From NCBI RefSeq assembly GCF_016862195.1, contig NZ_BOMM01000003.1:124001-188000 (forward strand): a DNA stretch of 64,000 bases. Reading direction: 5' to 3'. This DNA is from Paractinoplanes ferrugineus (GTDB taxonomy: Bacteria; Actinomycetota; Actinomycetes; Mycobacteriales; Micromonosporaceae). Position 1 is the first letter of the stretch, and each line of letters begins with the position of its first letter. Shown here piece by piece: positions 42,206-50,485 of this stretch. The position numbers and the translations under genes are program-made. The notes below the pieces were generated by a model. The model ran no database searches. It saw only the letters and a list, made by a program, of their open reading frames with translations, and had not been told where the DNA came from.

Positions 42206-42563
42206 CGGTCACCGACGCAATCTGCTGCAGGCGCAGCACCAGGACCGGCAGCACCAGGCAGGCGACACCGAGGATCAAATTGCCCCACCGGGTCGGCTCC
42301 ATCCGGGCCAGATAGATCGCGACCGGGGCGAACGCGATCGTAGTGATCAGGTAGCCGGCGAAGGTGGGGGTGTCCGACGGCCGGTGGTCGCCGACCAGAC
42401 CGGCCACCGCGACCAGCACCAGCACCGCCACCAGCACGCCGAGGACGGCGGTGGCCAGCAGGTCGAAGCGGCTGGGCGCGCGGTTGAGCGCGGCGCGCAG
42501 CAGGAGCCAGGCCGCCAGCACGAGGGCGACGACGATGGTGGCGACCGACAGGGGTCCGTTCAC
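42198..42563 (-). CDS. Small integral membrane protein
   Basis: 121 aa with about four hydrophobic segments (VATIVVALVLAAWLLLRAAL, LLATAVLGVLVAVLVLVAVAGL, AGYLITTIAFAPVAIYLA, LILGVACLVLPVLVLRL). Translationally coupled to the membrane protein downstream. Unknown function. Begins near the divergent oxidoreductase gene at 42624. Confidence 0.7.
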   Translation of the reverse strand: MNGPLSVATIVVALVLAAWLLLRAALNRAPSRFDLLATAVLGVLVAVLVLVAVAGLVGDHRPSDTPTFAGYLITTIAFAPVAIYLARMEPTRWGNLILGVACLVLPVLVLRLQQIASVTVA

Positions 42564-42623
42564 CCGGCAAAGAGTACTGATGGCGAGTAGCCCGGGCGCG
42601 TGCGGCCGGGATAGTTTGCGATC

Positions 42624-43529
42624 ATGCGCTTCGGACTATTCGGCACGGGACCGTGGGCCCACCAGGCCCACGCACCGGCCCTCGCGGAACACCCAGATGT
42701 CGAGCTTGTCGGGGTCTGGGGCCGCAATCCCGACAAAGCCGCCGAGCTGGCCGGCCAGTTCGACGCCCAGCCGTACGCGGAGATCGACGCCCTGCTCGCC
42801 GACGTCGACGCCGTCGCCATCGCGCTGCCGCCGGACGTCCAGGCGCCGCTGGCGCTGCGGGCGGCGCGCGCCGGCAAGCACCTGCTGCTCGACAAGCCGG
42901 TCGCGTTCACCGCGGCCGAGGCCGACGAGATCGCCGCCGCCGTCGCCGAGCGCGACCTCGCCTCCATCGTGTTCTTCACCCGCCGGTTGATGCCGCCGGT
43001 GGCCGGATTCGTGGCCGAGGCGGCCGCGACCGGCGGCTGGCGGGAGGGCCGGGTCGACCATCTCGGCTCGATCTTCGTCGGCGACAACCCGTTCGGGCAG
43101 TCACCGTGGCGCAAGGAAAGCGGCGGCCTGTGGGACGTCGGGCCGCACGCGCTCGCCATGCTGCTGCCGGTGCTCGGCCCGGCCGTCGAGGTGGCCGGGA
43201 TGGCCGGCCCGCATGACATGACGCACGTGCTGGTGCGGCACGAGAGCGGCGCGATCAGCACGCTCAACCTGACCGTCGACGCCGCCCCGGCTTCCGAGCG
43301 CGAGGAGACGATCATCGCGGGCGAGGCCGGCGTGCGGGCCGTCCCGGCGGCCGAGTGGGCACCGACCGAGGCCCTCGGCCGAGCGATCGACAAGCTTCTC
43401 GCGGCCGCCGCCGGTGGCCCGGCGCCCGAACTGGACGTGCGTTTCGGCGCCGAGGTGACAGCCGTCCTCGAAGCCGCCCAGCAGGCGGTCACCAGCGGCC
43501 GGACGGTGCCTGTCCGCCGCGTCGGATGA
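42624..43529 (+). CDS. Gfo/Idh/MocA-family oxidoreductase
   Basis: 301 aa NAD(P)-dependent sugar/cyclitol dehydrogenase-like enzyme. N-terminal Rossmann fold GTGPWAHQAH, VELVGVWGRNPDKAAELA, KHLLLDKPVAFTAAEAD (the conserved KP), and a C-terminal domain with GGLWDVGPHALAM, where the catalytic Asp-His pair is. Slightly shorter than typical (330-380 aa). Substrate not known; the neighbours give no pathway. Confidence 0.88.
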   Translation: MRFGLFGTGPWAHQAHAPALAEHPDVELVGVWGRNPDKAAELAGQFDAQPYAEIDALLADVDAVAIALPPDVQAPLALRAARAGKHLLLDKPVAFTAAEADEIAAAVAERDLASIVFFTRRLMPPVAGFVAEAAATGGWREGRVDHLGSIFVGDNPFGQSPWRKESGGLWDVGPHALAMLLPVLGPAVEVAGMAGPHDMTHVLVRHESGAISTLNLTVDAAPASEREETIIAGEAGVRAVPAAEWAPTEALGRAIDKLLAAAAGGPAPELDVRFGAEVTAVLEAAQQAVTSGRTVPVRRVG

Positions 43530-43565
43530 GCGGCTGACGCCCGTCCGGCGCCGGCTGCGGGAGTC

Positions 43566-43856
43566 TCAGGGAACGGTGCGCTCGATCGCCGCCGGGCCGT
43601 CCTCCGCCAGTTCGCGGCGGGCGCGCTCGACGTTCTCCGGGGTGGGGTCGCGGCCCTCGGCGACGGCCAGGTCCGCTGGATCCCACGGCTGGTCGGCGCC
43701 CGTACGCCACTGAGGCTCCGGTCCGGGCGGGAGGAACTCCGGGGTGTCCTGATCGGTGCCCCCGCCGGTGATGAAGGCGTCGACGGCCACGTCGTCCTGG
43801 ATCGCGTCGGCCACCTCCGGGCTCTCCTCGAGTGGTGGGCGCGGTTTCTCGGTCAT
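43566..43856 (-). CDS. Small acidic hypothetical protein
   Basis: 96 aa, acidic, Pro-rich (EKPRPPLEESPEVADAI). Conserved-looking tail ENVERARRELAEDGPAAIER. No TM or signal. ATG 43856 has GGAGG 5 bases upstream, which decides the start over ATG 43868. Function unknown. Confidence 0.6.
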   Translation of the reverse strand: MTEKPRPPLEESPEVADAIQDDVAVDAFITGGGTDQDTPEFLPPGPEPQWRTGADQPWDPADLAVAEGRDPTPENVERARRELAEDGPAAIERTVP

Positions 43857-44109
43857 CTGATCCTCCAAGCTCGGCTACCTTCGTCTTACCCCCTCGGGCG
43901 CGGACTGACCAGGTGACCGAAACGGACGATCATGTCGTCGATGGGACGAACTGAGCGCTAACTGGACAGGGCTCGCGTGTTATGGATCGACGCTATGTAG
44001 TGAGACGAATACATTTTCGGCCTGGCACGTTTGTGGACAGGTGGTCAGGGCATGCCGCGCCCCGCATGCATGAACACGACTGTTCAACCGTGTGGTGAGG
44101 GGGAGACGC

Positions 44110-44472
44110 GTGACAAGCCTGTCCGACGCGGAACGGGATGCGTGTGACGTGATGCAGGCGCTTGCCGGTCTGGCCGCCCTGCTTCGCCGTACGACGGACG
44201 AGCTGCCCGGCATCGATCCGGGTGATCCGGAGGCGGCCGAGACCCGGCGGATGATGCTGGCGATCGCCGAGGACGGCGGAGTGGCCGCCGCCCGGGTCGT
44301 GTCCTATCTGCGCGAGCAGCGGGGCGCCGGGGACGGCGAGCTCATCGCCGTGCCGCGCCGGCTGGGGCAGTTCCGTGACTGGGTTCCGCCACGCGGACAG
44401 GTCTTCGGGGCTCCGGGCGGGGTGAGCCGGACCAACGGCGTACCCCAACCGCGTCGCGACCCGGGAGAGTGA
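44110..44472 (+). CDS. Hypothetical protein
   Basis: 120 aa soluble protein, not recognised. The first 80 residues are probably helical (DAERDACDVMQALAGLAALLRR, MMLAIAEDGGVAAARVVSYLREQR), and the tail is basic and Pro/Arg/Gly-rich. GTG 44110 is chosen for GGGGGAG just upstream. It lies alone, convergent with the AraC gene. The 253 bases before it (43857-44109) carry no other gene. Confidence 0.55.
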   Translation: MTSLSDAERDACDVMQALAGLAALLRRTTDELPGIDPGDPEAAETRRMMLAIAEDGGVAAARVVSYLREQRGAGDGELIAVPRRLGQFRDWVPPRGQVFGAPGGVSRTNGVPQPRRDPGE

Positions 44473-44482
44473 CCGGCATTTC

Positions 44483-45487
44483 TCAGCCGGACGACCGCAG
44501 GGTCTCCGACGGCGGAACGCCGAAGCGGGTGCGGTAGGCGGAAGCGAAGCGGCCCAGGTGGGCGAAGCCCCAGCGGTGCGCGATCGCGGCCACCGTGACC
44601 CGCACCGGGTCGGCCCGGCGTAGGCTTTCGTGCGCCCGCCGGAGGCGTTCCTGCTGGAGATAGGCCATCGGCGGGCAGCCGAGGTGCCGGCGGAAGCCTT
44701 CCTGGAGCGAGCGGACGCTCATCCCGGCGACGGCGGCCAGGTCGCCCACCGTGAACGGCCGCTCCGGCTCGTCGTGGATGGCGTCCACCGCCCGGCGGAC
44801 GGCCCGCGGCGGCCCGGCGGTGCCGGGGTTGGTCAGCTCGTCGTGATGGCGGTGCGGCACGCTCAGCAGCAGCCCGCTCAGCACACAGCCGCGCAGCTGC
44901 TCGGCGATCAGCGGCCGGTAGATCAGGCTCTCCGGGTGCGCCACCTCGTCGTGCAGCAGCCGCACCAGCCGGCTCCAGCTGTGGCCGGGCCCGCTCGACA
45001 CGTCGATCTGCGGGGGGAGGTCGATGGGTCCCTCGATCGGGCGACCCAGCAGGCGGGCGAGTTCCTGTTCGAGGGCAACTCGTTCGATCTTGATGGCGAG
45101 CTCGGCCGAATTACCGTCGTGCATGGTGTAGACCGGGTTGCCCGGGCCGAAGACGGCGGCCGTCGACGGGTCGGCGAATATCTCGTGCCCGGCATGCCGG
45201 GCCTGCATCTGGCCGACCATGGGCAGACTCACGTGGTATGCGTCGATTTCGGCGACCGCGAGCGTCATCGGCGAGGCATAGCTGAGCTGCCCGACCGTCA
45301 GTGGTCCGAGTTGGATCACTTCTATGCCGAGGCCGAAGCCCTCGCCGTCGTCCGGGATGCCGACTGCCACGGGGTAGTAGAAGCGATTCAGCGCCGTGCG
45401 CGCCTGATCGATATCTACGCTGCTGAAGTGGAGGATGTCGGGCACTTCGGGACACGTGAGACCGGGCCTCGGAAAGACGTCATACAT
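44483..45487 (-). CDS. AraC-family transcriptional regulator
   Basis: 334 aa. N-terminal ligand-binding region (AraC_binding_2-like, about 20-190; MTLAVAEIDAYHVSLPMVGQ, FGPGNPVYTMHDG). C-terminal double HTH (about 230-330; FTVGDLAAVAGMSVRSLQEGFRRHLG and IAHRWGFAHLGRFASAYRTRFG). Resembles activators of aromatic or alkane use. Target genes are not evident. Starts ATG 45487; a palindrome lies 49 bases upstream. Confidence 0.9.
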   Translation of the reverse strand: MYDVFPRPGLTCPEVPDILHFSSVDIDQARTALNRFYYPVAVGIPDDGEGFGLGIEVIQLGPLTVGQLSYASPMTLAVAEIDAYHVSLPMVGQMQARHAGHEIFADPSTAAVFGPGNPVYTMHDGNSAELAIKIERVALEQELARLLGRPIEGPIDLPPQIDVSSGPGHSWSRLVRLLHDEVAHPESLIYRPLIAEQLRGCVLSGLLLSVPHRHHDELTNPGTAGPPRAVRRAVDAIHDEPERPFTVGDLAAVAGMSVRSLQEGFRRHLGCPPMAYLQQERLRRAHESLRRADPVRVTVAAIAHRWGFAHLGRFASAYRTRFGVPPSETLRSSG

Positions 45488-45535
45488 ACCGAAGCGGACT
45501 CCATCGCATGCCGTGAGTATTCGGCCCGGATACGT

Positions 45536-45551
45536 GGAACGTCAACGTTCC
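45536..45551. promoter_or_regulatory. Inverted repeat upstream of the AraC gene
   Basis: GGAACGT-CA-ACGTTCC, perfect 7-bp arms around 2 bases, in the 288-base interval between AraC and the STAS gene. A related GTTCCCGC motif follows at 45548. Could be an autoregulatory site. Confidence 0.4.
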
Positions 45552-45775
45552 CGCCGCGCGCTGACCGTTCCCGCACATTCAGGCCATATGAACTACTCTG
45601 GCGTTCCGCGCCTACGTGGCGTAACTTGCAGGCCAGCGGATTGTTGTAGGGACGCGGTTGGAGGGTGGCACCTGGGCGAGGTGCCGACGCCCGGTTGGGC
45701 TCACGGGCCGGCGGGCGTGACTCCGCGTGGAATTGTTCGGCGTCGGGTCGGCTCGACGCCAGGAAGAGGGCAGCC

Positions 45776-46132
45776 GTGTATCTGCCGATCACTACCCGCC
45801 AGTTGGCCGATGGCACCGTCGAGATCGCGCCCAGCGGAGAGATCGACCTGGACAACGCCCACGTGATGCGGGACGCCGTCAACGACGTGCTGACCAGTGG
45901 CACACCCACCAAGATCTGCCTCGACCTGCAACGCGTGATGCTCATCGACAGCATCGGCATCGGGATTCTGGTGGCCTGCTTCCACACCGCCGCCGCAAGC
46001 AGCGTGAAACTCGTGGTCAGCCATCCCAGCCCGACGGTCTACCGGCAGCTCTGGGTCTCCGGGCTGGTCGGCCTGCTGGGCTGTGCCGAACCCCCATCAC
46101 CGCGCACTCAGGTCGGCCTGCGTCCGTCCTGA
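45776..46132 (+). CDS. STAS-domain anti-sigma factor antagonist
   Basis: 118 aa, SpoIIAA/RsbV-like. The phosphorylatable Ser is S59 in LIDSIGIGIL; GEIDLDNAHVMRDAVN and ICLDLQRVMLIDS are the fold core. Would control an anti-sigma factor kinase, not found here; the SpoIIE-type phosphatase at 40 kb is a possible partner. GTG 45776 is set by AGGAAGAGGG upstream. The C-terminal 20 residues are extra compared with short antagonists. Confidence 0.88.
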   Translation: MYLPITTRQLADGTVEIAPSGEIDLDNAHVMRDAVNDVLTSGTPTKICLDLQRVMLIDSIGIGILVACFHTAAASSVKLVVSHPSPTVYRQLWVSGLVGLLGCAEPPSPRTQVGLRPS

Positions 46133-46197
46133 GATTCACCCGTCCGGGCGAGGGCGGACCGATTCGGCCCAGCCCCGCCCGTTCCACCGCGCCGCAC

Positions 46198-47745
46198 TCA
46201 GTGCAGCGCGGTCGCTTTCTCCTGGGCCAGGCGCTCGTCACCGGAGAGGGTCGACAGCGGCTTCTCCTTGACGAACAGCACCGCGATGATCGCCAGGAAC
46301 GCGATCGGCGCACCCACCAGGAACAGGTCGGCGGTCGCGTCGCCGTAGATGTCCTTGACCACGGCCAGCACCTGGGGCGGCAGGGTGGCGAGGTCGGGCA
46401 CCTTGCCCTCCCCGGCCGAGCCCGCGGCGGCCCCGAACCGTTCGGCGAACATCGTGGTCACCCGGTTGGCCAGCACCGCGCCCAGCGCGCTCACGCCGAT
46501 CGCCCCGCCCAGACTGCGGAAGAAGGTGAGCGCCGAGGTGGTGGCGCCCAGCTCGGCGGCGGGTACGTCGTTCTGCGCGGCCAGCACCAGATTCTGCATG
46601 AGCATGCCCACCCCGATGCCGAGCACCAGCATGTAGATCGACACGGCCGGCACGCTGGTCCGCGCGTTGATCTGGGCCAGCAGCAGCATGCCGCCGGTCA
46701 TCACCACGGCCCCCGACACCAGGTAGATCTTCCACTTGCCGAACTTGGTGATGAGCTGTCCGGCGACGGTCGACGAGACCAGCAGCCCGAAGATCATCGG
46801 CAGGCTCATCAGGCCCGCGACGGTCGGTGACTTACCCAGCGCGACCTGGAAGTACTGCGACAGGAAGACGGTACCGCCGAACAGCGCCACCCCGACCAGC
46901 ACGCTCGCCACGATCGTGAGGCTGACCGTGCGGTTGCGGAAGATGCCGAGCGGAATGATCGGCTCGGCCGCCCGGGCCTCCACCAGCACGGCCAGGCCCA
47001 GGAGCACGGCACCCCCGAGGACGAACGCGACGGTCTGCCACGAGGCCCAGTCGAAGTGCTGGCCGGCCAGCGTCGACCAGATCAGCAGGGTGCTGACGCC
47101 CGCGGTGATCAGGAAGGCGCCCAGCCAGTCGATCCGCACCTCGCGCCGGGCGGTCGGGGGCAGGTGCAGGGTCTTCTGCAGCAGGGCGATCGCGGCCACC
47201 GAGAACGGCACCCCGATGAGGAAGCACCAGCGCCAGCCCAGCCAGTCGGTGTCGACCAGGACGCCGCCGATCAGCGGGCCGGCGATGGTGGCCACGCCGA
47301 AGACCGCGCCGAACAGGCCGGAGTAACGGCCGAGCTCGCGCGGCGGGATCATCGCGGCCATCACGATCAGGGCCAGTGCGGTCATGCCACCGGCGCCGAC
47401 GCCCTGCACGATCCGGCTGATCAGCAGGACGCCGACGTCCGGGGTGAAGCCGGCGATCAGCGAACCGGCCACGAACAGCAGCAGGGACAGCTGGATCAGC
47501 AGCTTCTTGCTGTAGAGGTCGGCGAGCTTGCCCCAGAGCGGGACGGTCGCGGTCATCGCCAGCAGTTCGGTGGTGACGATCCAGGTGTAGACGGACTGGC
47601 TGCCACCGAGGTCGGCGATGATCCGGGGGAGGGCGTTGGAGACGATCGTCGAGGCGAGGATCGAGACGAACATGCCGAGCATGAGGCCGGAGAGCGCCTG
47701 GATCACCTCGCGGGGCGTCATCCGGGCGGATTCGGTGACCGACAT
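46198..47745 (-). CDS. MFS multidrug efflux transporter (DHA2/EmrB-QacA type)
   Basis: 515 aa, predicted 14 TM helices. DHA2 motifs: LWGKLADLYSKKLLIQ, GVGAGGMTALALIVMA and SGLFGAVFGVATIAGPLIGG. It exports drugs or hydrophobic compounds with proton exchange. The TetR gene starts upstream 12 bases away on the same strand, the usual repressor-pump operon. C-terminal segment ends in LAQEKATAL. Confidence 0.92.
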   Translation of the reverse strand: MSVTESARMTPREVIQALSGLMLGMFVSILASTIVSNALPRIIADLGGSQSVYTWIVTTELLAMTATVPLWGKLADLYSKKLLIQLSLLLFVAGSLIAGFTPDVGVLLISRIVQGVGAGGMTALALIVMAAMIPPRELGRYSGLFGAVFGVATIAGPLIGGVLVDTDWLGWRWCFLIGVPFSVAAIALLQKTLHLPPTARREVRIDWLGAFLITAGVSTLLIWSTLAGQHFDWASWQTVAFVLGGAVLLGLAVLVEARAAEPIIPLGIFRNRTVSLTIVASVLVGVALFGGTVFLSQYFQVALGKSPTVAGLMSLPMIFGLLVSSTVAGQLITKFGKWKIYLVSGAVVMTGGMLLLAQINARTSVPAVSIYMLVLGIGVGMLMQNLVLAAQNDVPAAELGATTSALTFFRSLGGAIGVSALGAVLANRVTTMFAERFGAAAGSAGEGKVPDLATLPPQVLAVVKDIYGDATADLFLVGAPIAFLAIIAVLFVKEKPLSTLSGDERLAQEKATALH

Positions 47746-47757
47746 GTCACAACTTCC

Positions 47758-48354
47758 TTATTTGTTCGGGTTGGGAGCGGTGAGGCCGCCGGCGAGCATG
47801 CCGAAGGCCTCCTGAACGAAGTCGGCGAGCTGGGCGCCGGGCTCGGCCGCGCTCCAGCGCATCATCGCGACGCGGAACGCGGCTCCCGTGGTCACGGCGG
47901 CGAGCTGGGGAAACGTGTCGTCCGGGGACAGTCCCACCCGGGTGGCGACAGCCGCCACGAACTGCTGCTCCTCGGCGAGGCCGCGGGCGAACAGGGCCGG
48001 CAGCAGCGACGGGCTGTTCTTGATCACGCGCAGCCGGAGCAGCCACAGCGCGCGGTCGGCCTGGATCTGCTCGAGCACCGGCGCGAAGATCCGTTGCACG
48101 GCGTCGAGGATCGGCACGTCGCCCGGCAGCGCCAGCAGCCGCTCGCGGAACACCTCGGGCGCCATCGCGGGCTCGCCGAGGATCGCGTCGTCCTTGGTGG
48201 CGAAGTAGTTGAAGAACGTCCGGGACGACACGTCGGCCGCCGCGCTGATCTCCTCGACAGTCACGTGGTCGAGCCCGCGCTCGTCGGCCAGGCGCAGGGC
48301 GGCGCTGGTCAACGAGGCGCGGGTCAGTTCCTTCTTGCGATCGCGGAGGCCCAC
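47758..48354 (-). CDS. TetR-family transcriptional regulator
   Basis: 198 aa. HTH about residues 10-55: SLTSAALRLADERG, EEISAAADVSSRTFFNYFATKDDAIL. The C-terminal ligand domain is unrecognised. Upstream gene of the MFS operon with a 12-base gap. GTG 48354. Likely represses itself and the pump by binding the inverted repeat at 48373-48396. Confidence 0.92.
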   Translation of the reverse strand: MGLRDRKKELTRASLTSAALRLADERGLDHVTVEEISAAADVSSRTFFNYFATKDDAILGEPAMAPEVFRERLLALPGDVPILDAVQRIFAPVLEQIQADRALWLLRLRVIKNSPSLLPALFARGLAEEQQFVAAVATRVGLSPDDTFPQLAAVTTGAAFRVAMMRWSAAEPGAQLADFVQEAFGMLAGGLTAPNPNK

Positions 48355-48372
48355 GACCGCAAGACTACGGCC

Positions 48373-48396
48373 AAAGTTTCAGAGGCTGCAAACTTT
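48373..48396. promoter_or_regulatory. TetR-type operator candidate
   Basis: AAAGTTT (48373-48379) and AAACTTT (48390-48396) form perfect 7-bp arms 10 bases apart, 18 bases upstream of the TetR start and overlapping the 3' end of the hydrolase gene. Confidence 0.6.
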
Positions 48397-49199
48397 TATC
48401 GACTGCAGAACTTGGTGATCGCGGCGACCGCCTGACTGACGTACGGCTCGGCGTCGTACAGGTCGACGTGGCGTTCGCAGTCAAGCCACACGGTCTCGTC
48501 GGCATTCAGTGCCGTGGCCAGCTCCGGCGAGCAGTAGTCGTCCTTGCGGCCGTGCACCACCAGGCTCGGCGGCAGCAGCGGGCGGGCGGACAGCACGTCG
48601 AGCGTCATCAGGCTGTGCAGCGATCCGCGGGTGACCCGGTTGACCCAGTTCGTAGTGTTCTTCGAGTAGTACGACCACGGCTCCTCGCCCGGCATCGCGG
48701 CCTCCCCGTCGGCCGCCACCGCCGGGAGGAACTCGTCGTAACGCTCGAGCATGCCGCGCAGCGCCTCGCGGTAGGAGGCCAGGCCCATCCGCTCGGCGAA
48801 CCAGGCCGGGCTGTTGTAGGCGCCCGCGACGCCGGCCACCGCGGTCACCCGCGGATCGGTGGCGGCCGCCTTCATCGCGTAACCGCCGCCCAGGCAGATC
48901 CCGACCACGGCCACCCGGTAGCCGTTGTCGGCCAGCAGACCCACGGCGGCCCGCAGGTCGGCCAGTTTGCCCTGGCTGTCCTCGTGCTGCGGGCGGCCCT
49001 CGCTCTCGCCGAACCCGCGGTGGTCGAAGGCCAGGGTGGTGAAGCCCTCGGCCGCCAACCGTGCGGCGTAGTCGCCGGTCACCTGCTCCTTGACGCCGGT
49101 GAACGGTCCGGTGAGGACGATCGCCAGGGGATTGTCGGTGCGGTGCAACAGGCCGGCCAGGCGCAGGCCCTCGCTACGAAACGTCACTCGTTCGGTCAC
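48396..49199 (-). CDS. Alpha/beta hydrolase with Cys at the nucleophile elbow
   Basis: 267 aa. Landmarks FTTLAFDHRGFGESEG, elbow VGICLGGG with Cys102 at the nucleophile position, and catalytic His in CERHVDLYD near the C-terminus. A Cys nucleophile recalls dienelactone hydrolase, but the rest resembles a general serine-type hydrolase branch. The 3' end overlaps the TetR operator. Substrate unknown. Confidence 0.82.
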   Translation of the reverse strand: MTERVTFRSEGLRLAGLLHRTDNPLAIVLTGPFTGVKEQVTGDYAARLAAEGFTTLAFDHRGFGESEGRPQHEDSQGKLADLRAAVGLLADNGYRVAVVGICLGGGYAMKAAATDPRVTAVAGVAGAYNSPAWFAERMGLASYREALRGMLERYDEFLPAVAADGEAAMPGEEPWSYYSKNTTNWVNRVTRGSLHSLMTLDVLSARPLLPPSLVVHGRKDDYCSPELATALNADETVWLDCERHVDLYDAEPYVSQAVAAITKFCSR

Positions 49200-49270
49200 G
49201 TCGTGACACTAGGCTGGCCGGATCGCGGGAGGACAGAAGGCACTTCCGCGTACCCATGGGGAGGGTGGCC

Positions 49271-49603
49271 GTGGACTTGGTGGTTCCGGACGTGCTCGAG
49301 GAGAGTTGCGTCACCCGGCAGGCGCTCGAGCGCCTCGCCGCGAAGTGGCGGGTGCTGCTGATCTATTCGCTTCTGCCGGGGCCGCGTCGCCCTGCCGACC
49401 TGCGGCGGAGGGTGCCCGGCATCACCCAGAAAATGCTCACCGAGACGCTGCGCGGGATGACCGAGGACGGCCTCGTCACCCGCCGGGTGCTCAAGGCCGA
49501 GCCTCCCCAGCACATCGAGTACGAGCTCACCCCGCTCGGCCTGACCCTGCGGGAGCCGCTCGCCGCGATCTGCGACTGGGCCCGCGTCTACGGCTCGCGC
49601 TGA
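49271..49603 (+). CDS. HxlR-family transcriptional regulator
   Basis: 110 aa winged helix. Signature: C in LEESCVTRQALERLAAKWRV, RRVPGITQKMLTETLRGM, VLKAEPPQHIEYELTPLG. Redox or aldehyde-responsive members exist, with the N-terminal Cys acting as sensor. GTG 49271 is chosen because GGGGAGG lies 6 bases before; upstream in-frame starts lack it. Divergent from the hydrolase gene at 49199, which may be its target; converges with VOC gene (16-base overlap). Confidence 0.88.
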   Translation: MDLVVPDVLEESCVTRQALERLAAKWRVLLIYSLLPGPRRPADLRRRVPGITQKMLTETLRGMTEDGLVTRRVLKAEPPQHIEYELTPLGLTLREPLAAICDWARVYGSR

Positions 49604-49935
49604 CTGATCTTGATGAGCATGCCGTCCGGGCTGCGTACGCACAGCTGCTCGCCCAGGTCCTGATCGGCGGACACCTCGATGACCGGGATGCCGGACCGGT
49701 GCAGCCGCCGCTCCCACTGCTCGAGCGGCCCCTCGGCGCCGAAATGCAGCTCGATCGGGGTCTCGCCCCGGGTCTCGTCGGCCGGCCGGGCACGCAGGCC
49801 GATCTGGACGGTGCCGAGCTGCAACAGCACCCACTCGGAATCGCGTCCACCGTGAATGATCTCGGCCCCGAGCCTCTCGTAGAAGGTGAGCGAGGAGCCC
49901 ATGTCACCGACGTGAACCAGCGGACGCAACTCCAT
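49588..49935 (-). CDS. VOC/glyoxalase-bleomycin resistance-like protein
   Basis: 115 aa metal-binding beta-alpha-beta fold. MELRPLVHVGDMGSSLTFYERLG at the start and LCVRSPDGMLIKISQ at the end are typical. Glu/His metal ligands look plausible but the function (dioxygenase, drug binding, isomerase) is open. GGAGGAG precedes the ATG. Overlaps the convergent HxlR gene by 16 bases. Confidence 0.85.
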   Translation of the reverse strand: MELRPLVHVGDMGSSLTFYERLGAEIIHGGRDSEWVLLQLGTVQIGLRARPADETRGETPIELHFGAEGPLEQWERRLHRSGIPVIEVSADQDLGEQLCVRSPDGMLIKISQREP

Positions 49936-49980
49936 GATCGTCTCCTCCGACGCCGAACACCCGGCGTGTTCAACGACCGA

Positions 49981-50451
49981 TCAGTCGTTCAGCTGCGTGT
50001 GTTCGATCTCGGCGAGGGCGGCGGTCAGCAACGGCCGGACCGGGCGGGTGCCGAGCAGGTCGGCCAGCAGCAGCGCGGCGTGGCGGGACCACTCGTCGAG
50101 CTTGGGCGGCGGGGTGTCGTCGTCCTCATCCGAGACCCCGAGCGCGCCGGCCAGCAGCAGCAACATGACGTGCGGGTCCACCTCGGCCTGCCACCCGGCG
50201 CTGCCGACGGCATGGGTGAGGACGTCGCGGATGCTCGCGGCGTCGATGCCGTCCGGGTGGTTGGCCTCCAGCAGCAGGCGCACCGCCACGCCCAGGATCA
50301 GGCCGGTCCGGGCCGCGTCGAGGGCGGCCAGGCCGGCCACGGCATCGGCCAGCGCCTCGCTGTCGTGCTGCTGGGCGGCCTCGACCGCCGCGCCGGCCGC
50401 GGCCGCGATCGGCCGGGCCACAGGCGGAAGGTGCCGCCAGTTCTGCTCCAT
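49981..50451 (-). CDS. Hypothetical all-helical protein
   Basis: 156 aa, Ala/Leu-rich, mostly helical, no TM or signal. Segments such as LTHAVGSAGWQAEVDPHVMLLLLAGALG and the acidic DEDDD cluster are seen. Not recognised. Divergent from the serine hydrolase gene at 50486. Confidence 0.6.
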   Translation of the reverse strand: MEQNWRHLPPVARPIAAAAGAAVEAAQQHDSEALADAVAGLAALDAARTGLILGVAVRLLLEANHPDGIDAASIRDVLTHAVGSAGWQAEVDPHVMLLLLAGALGVSDEDDDTPPPKLDEWSRHAALLLADLLGTRPVRPLLTAALAEIEHTQLND

Positions 50452-50485
50452 GCGCCGACCCTAACGGTGCTGGCAGGCTGTATCC

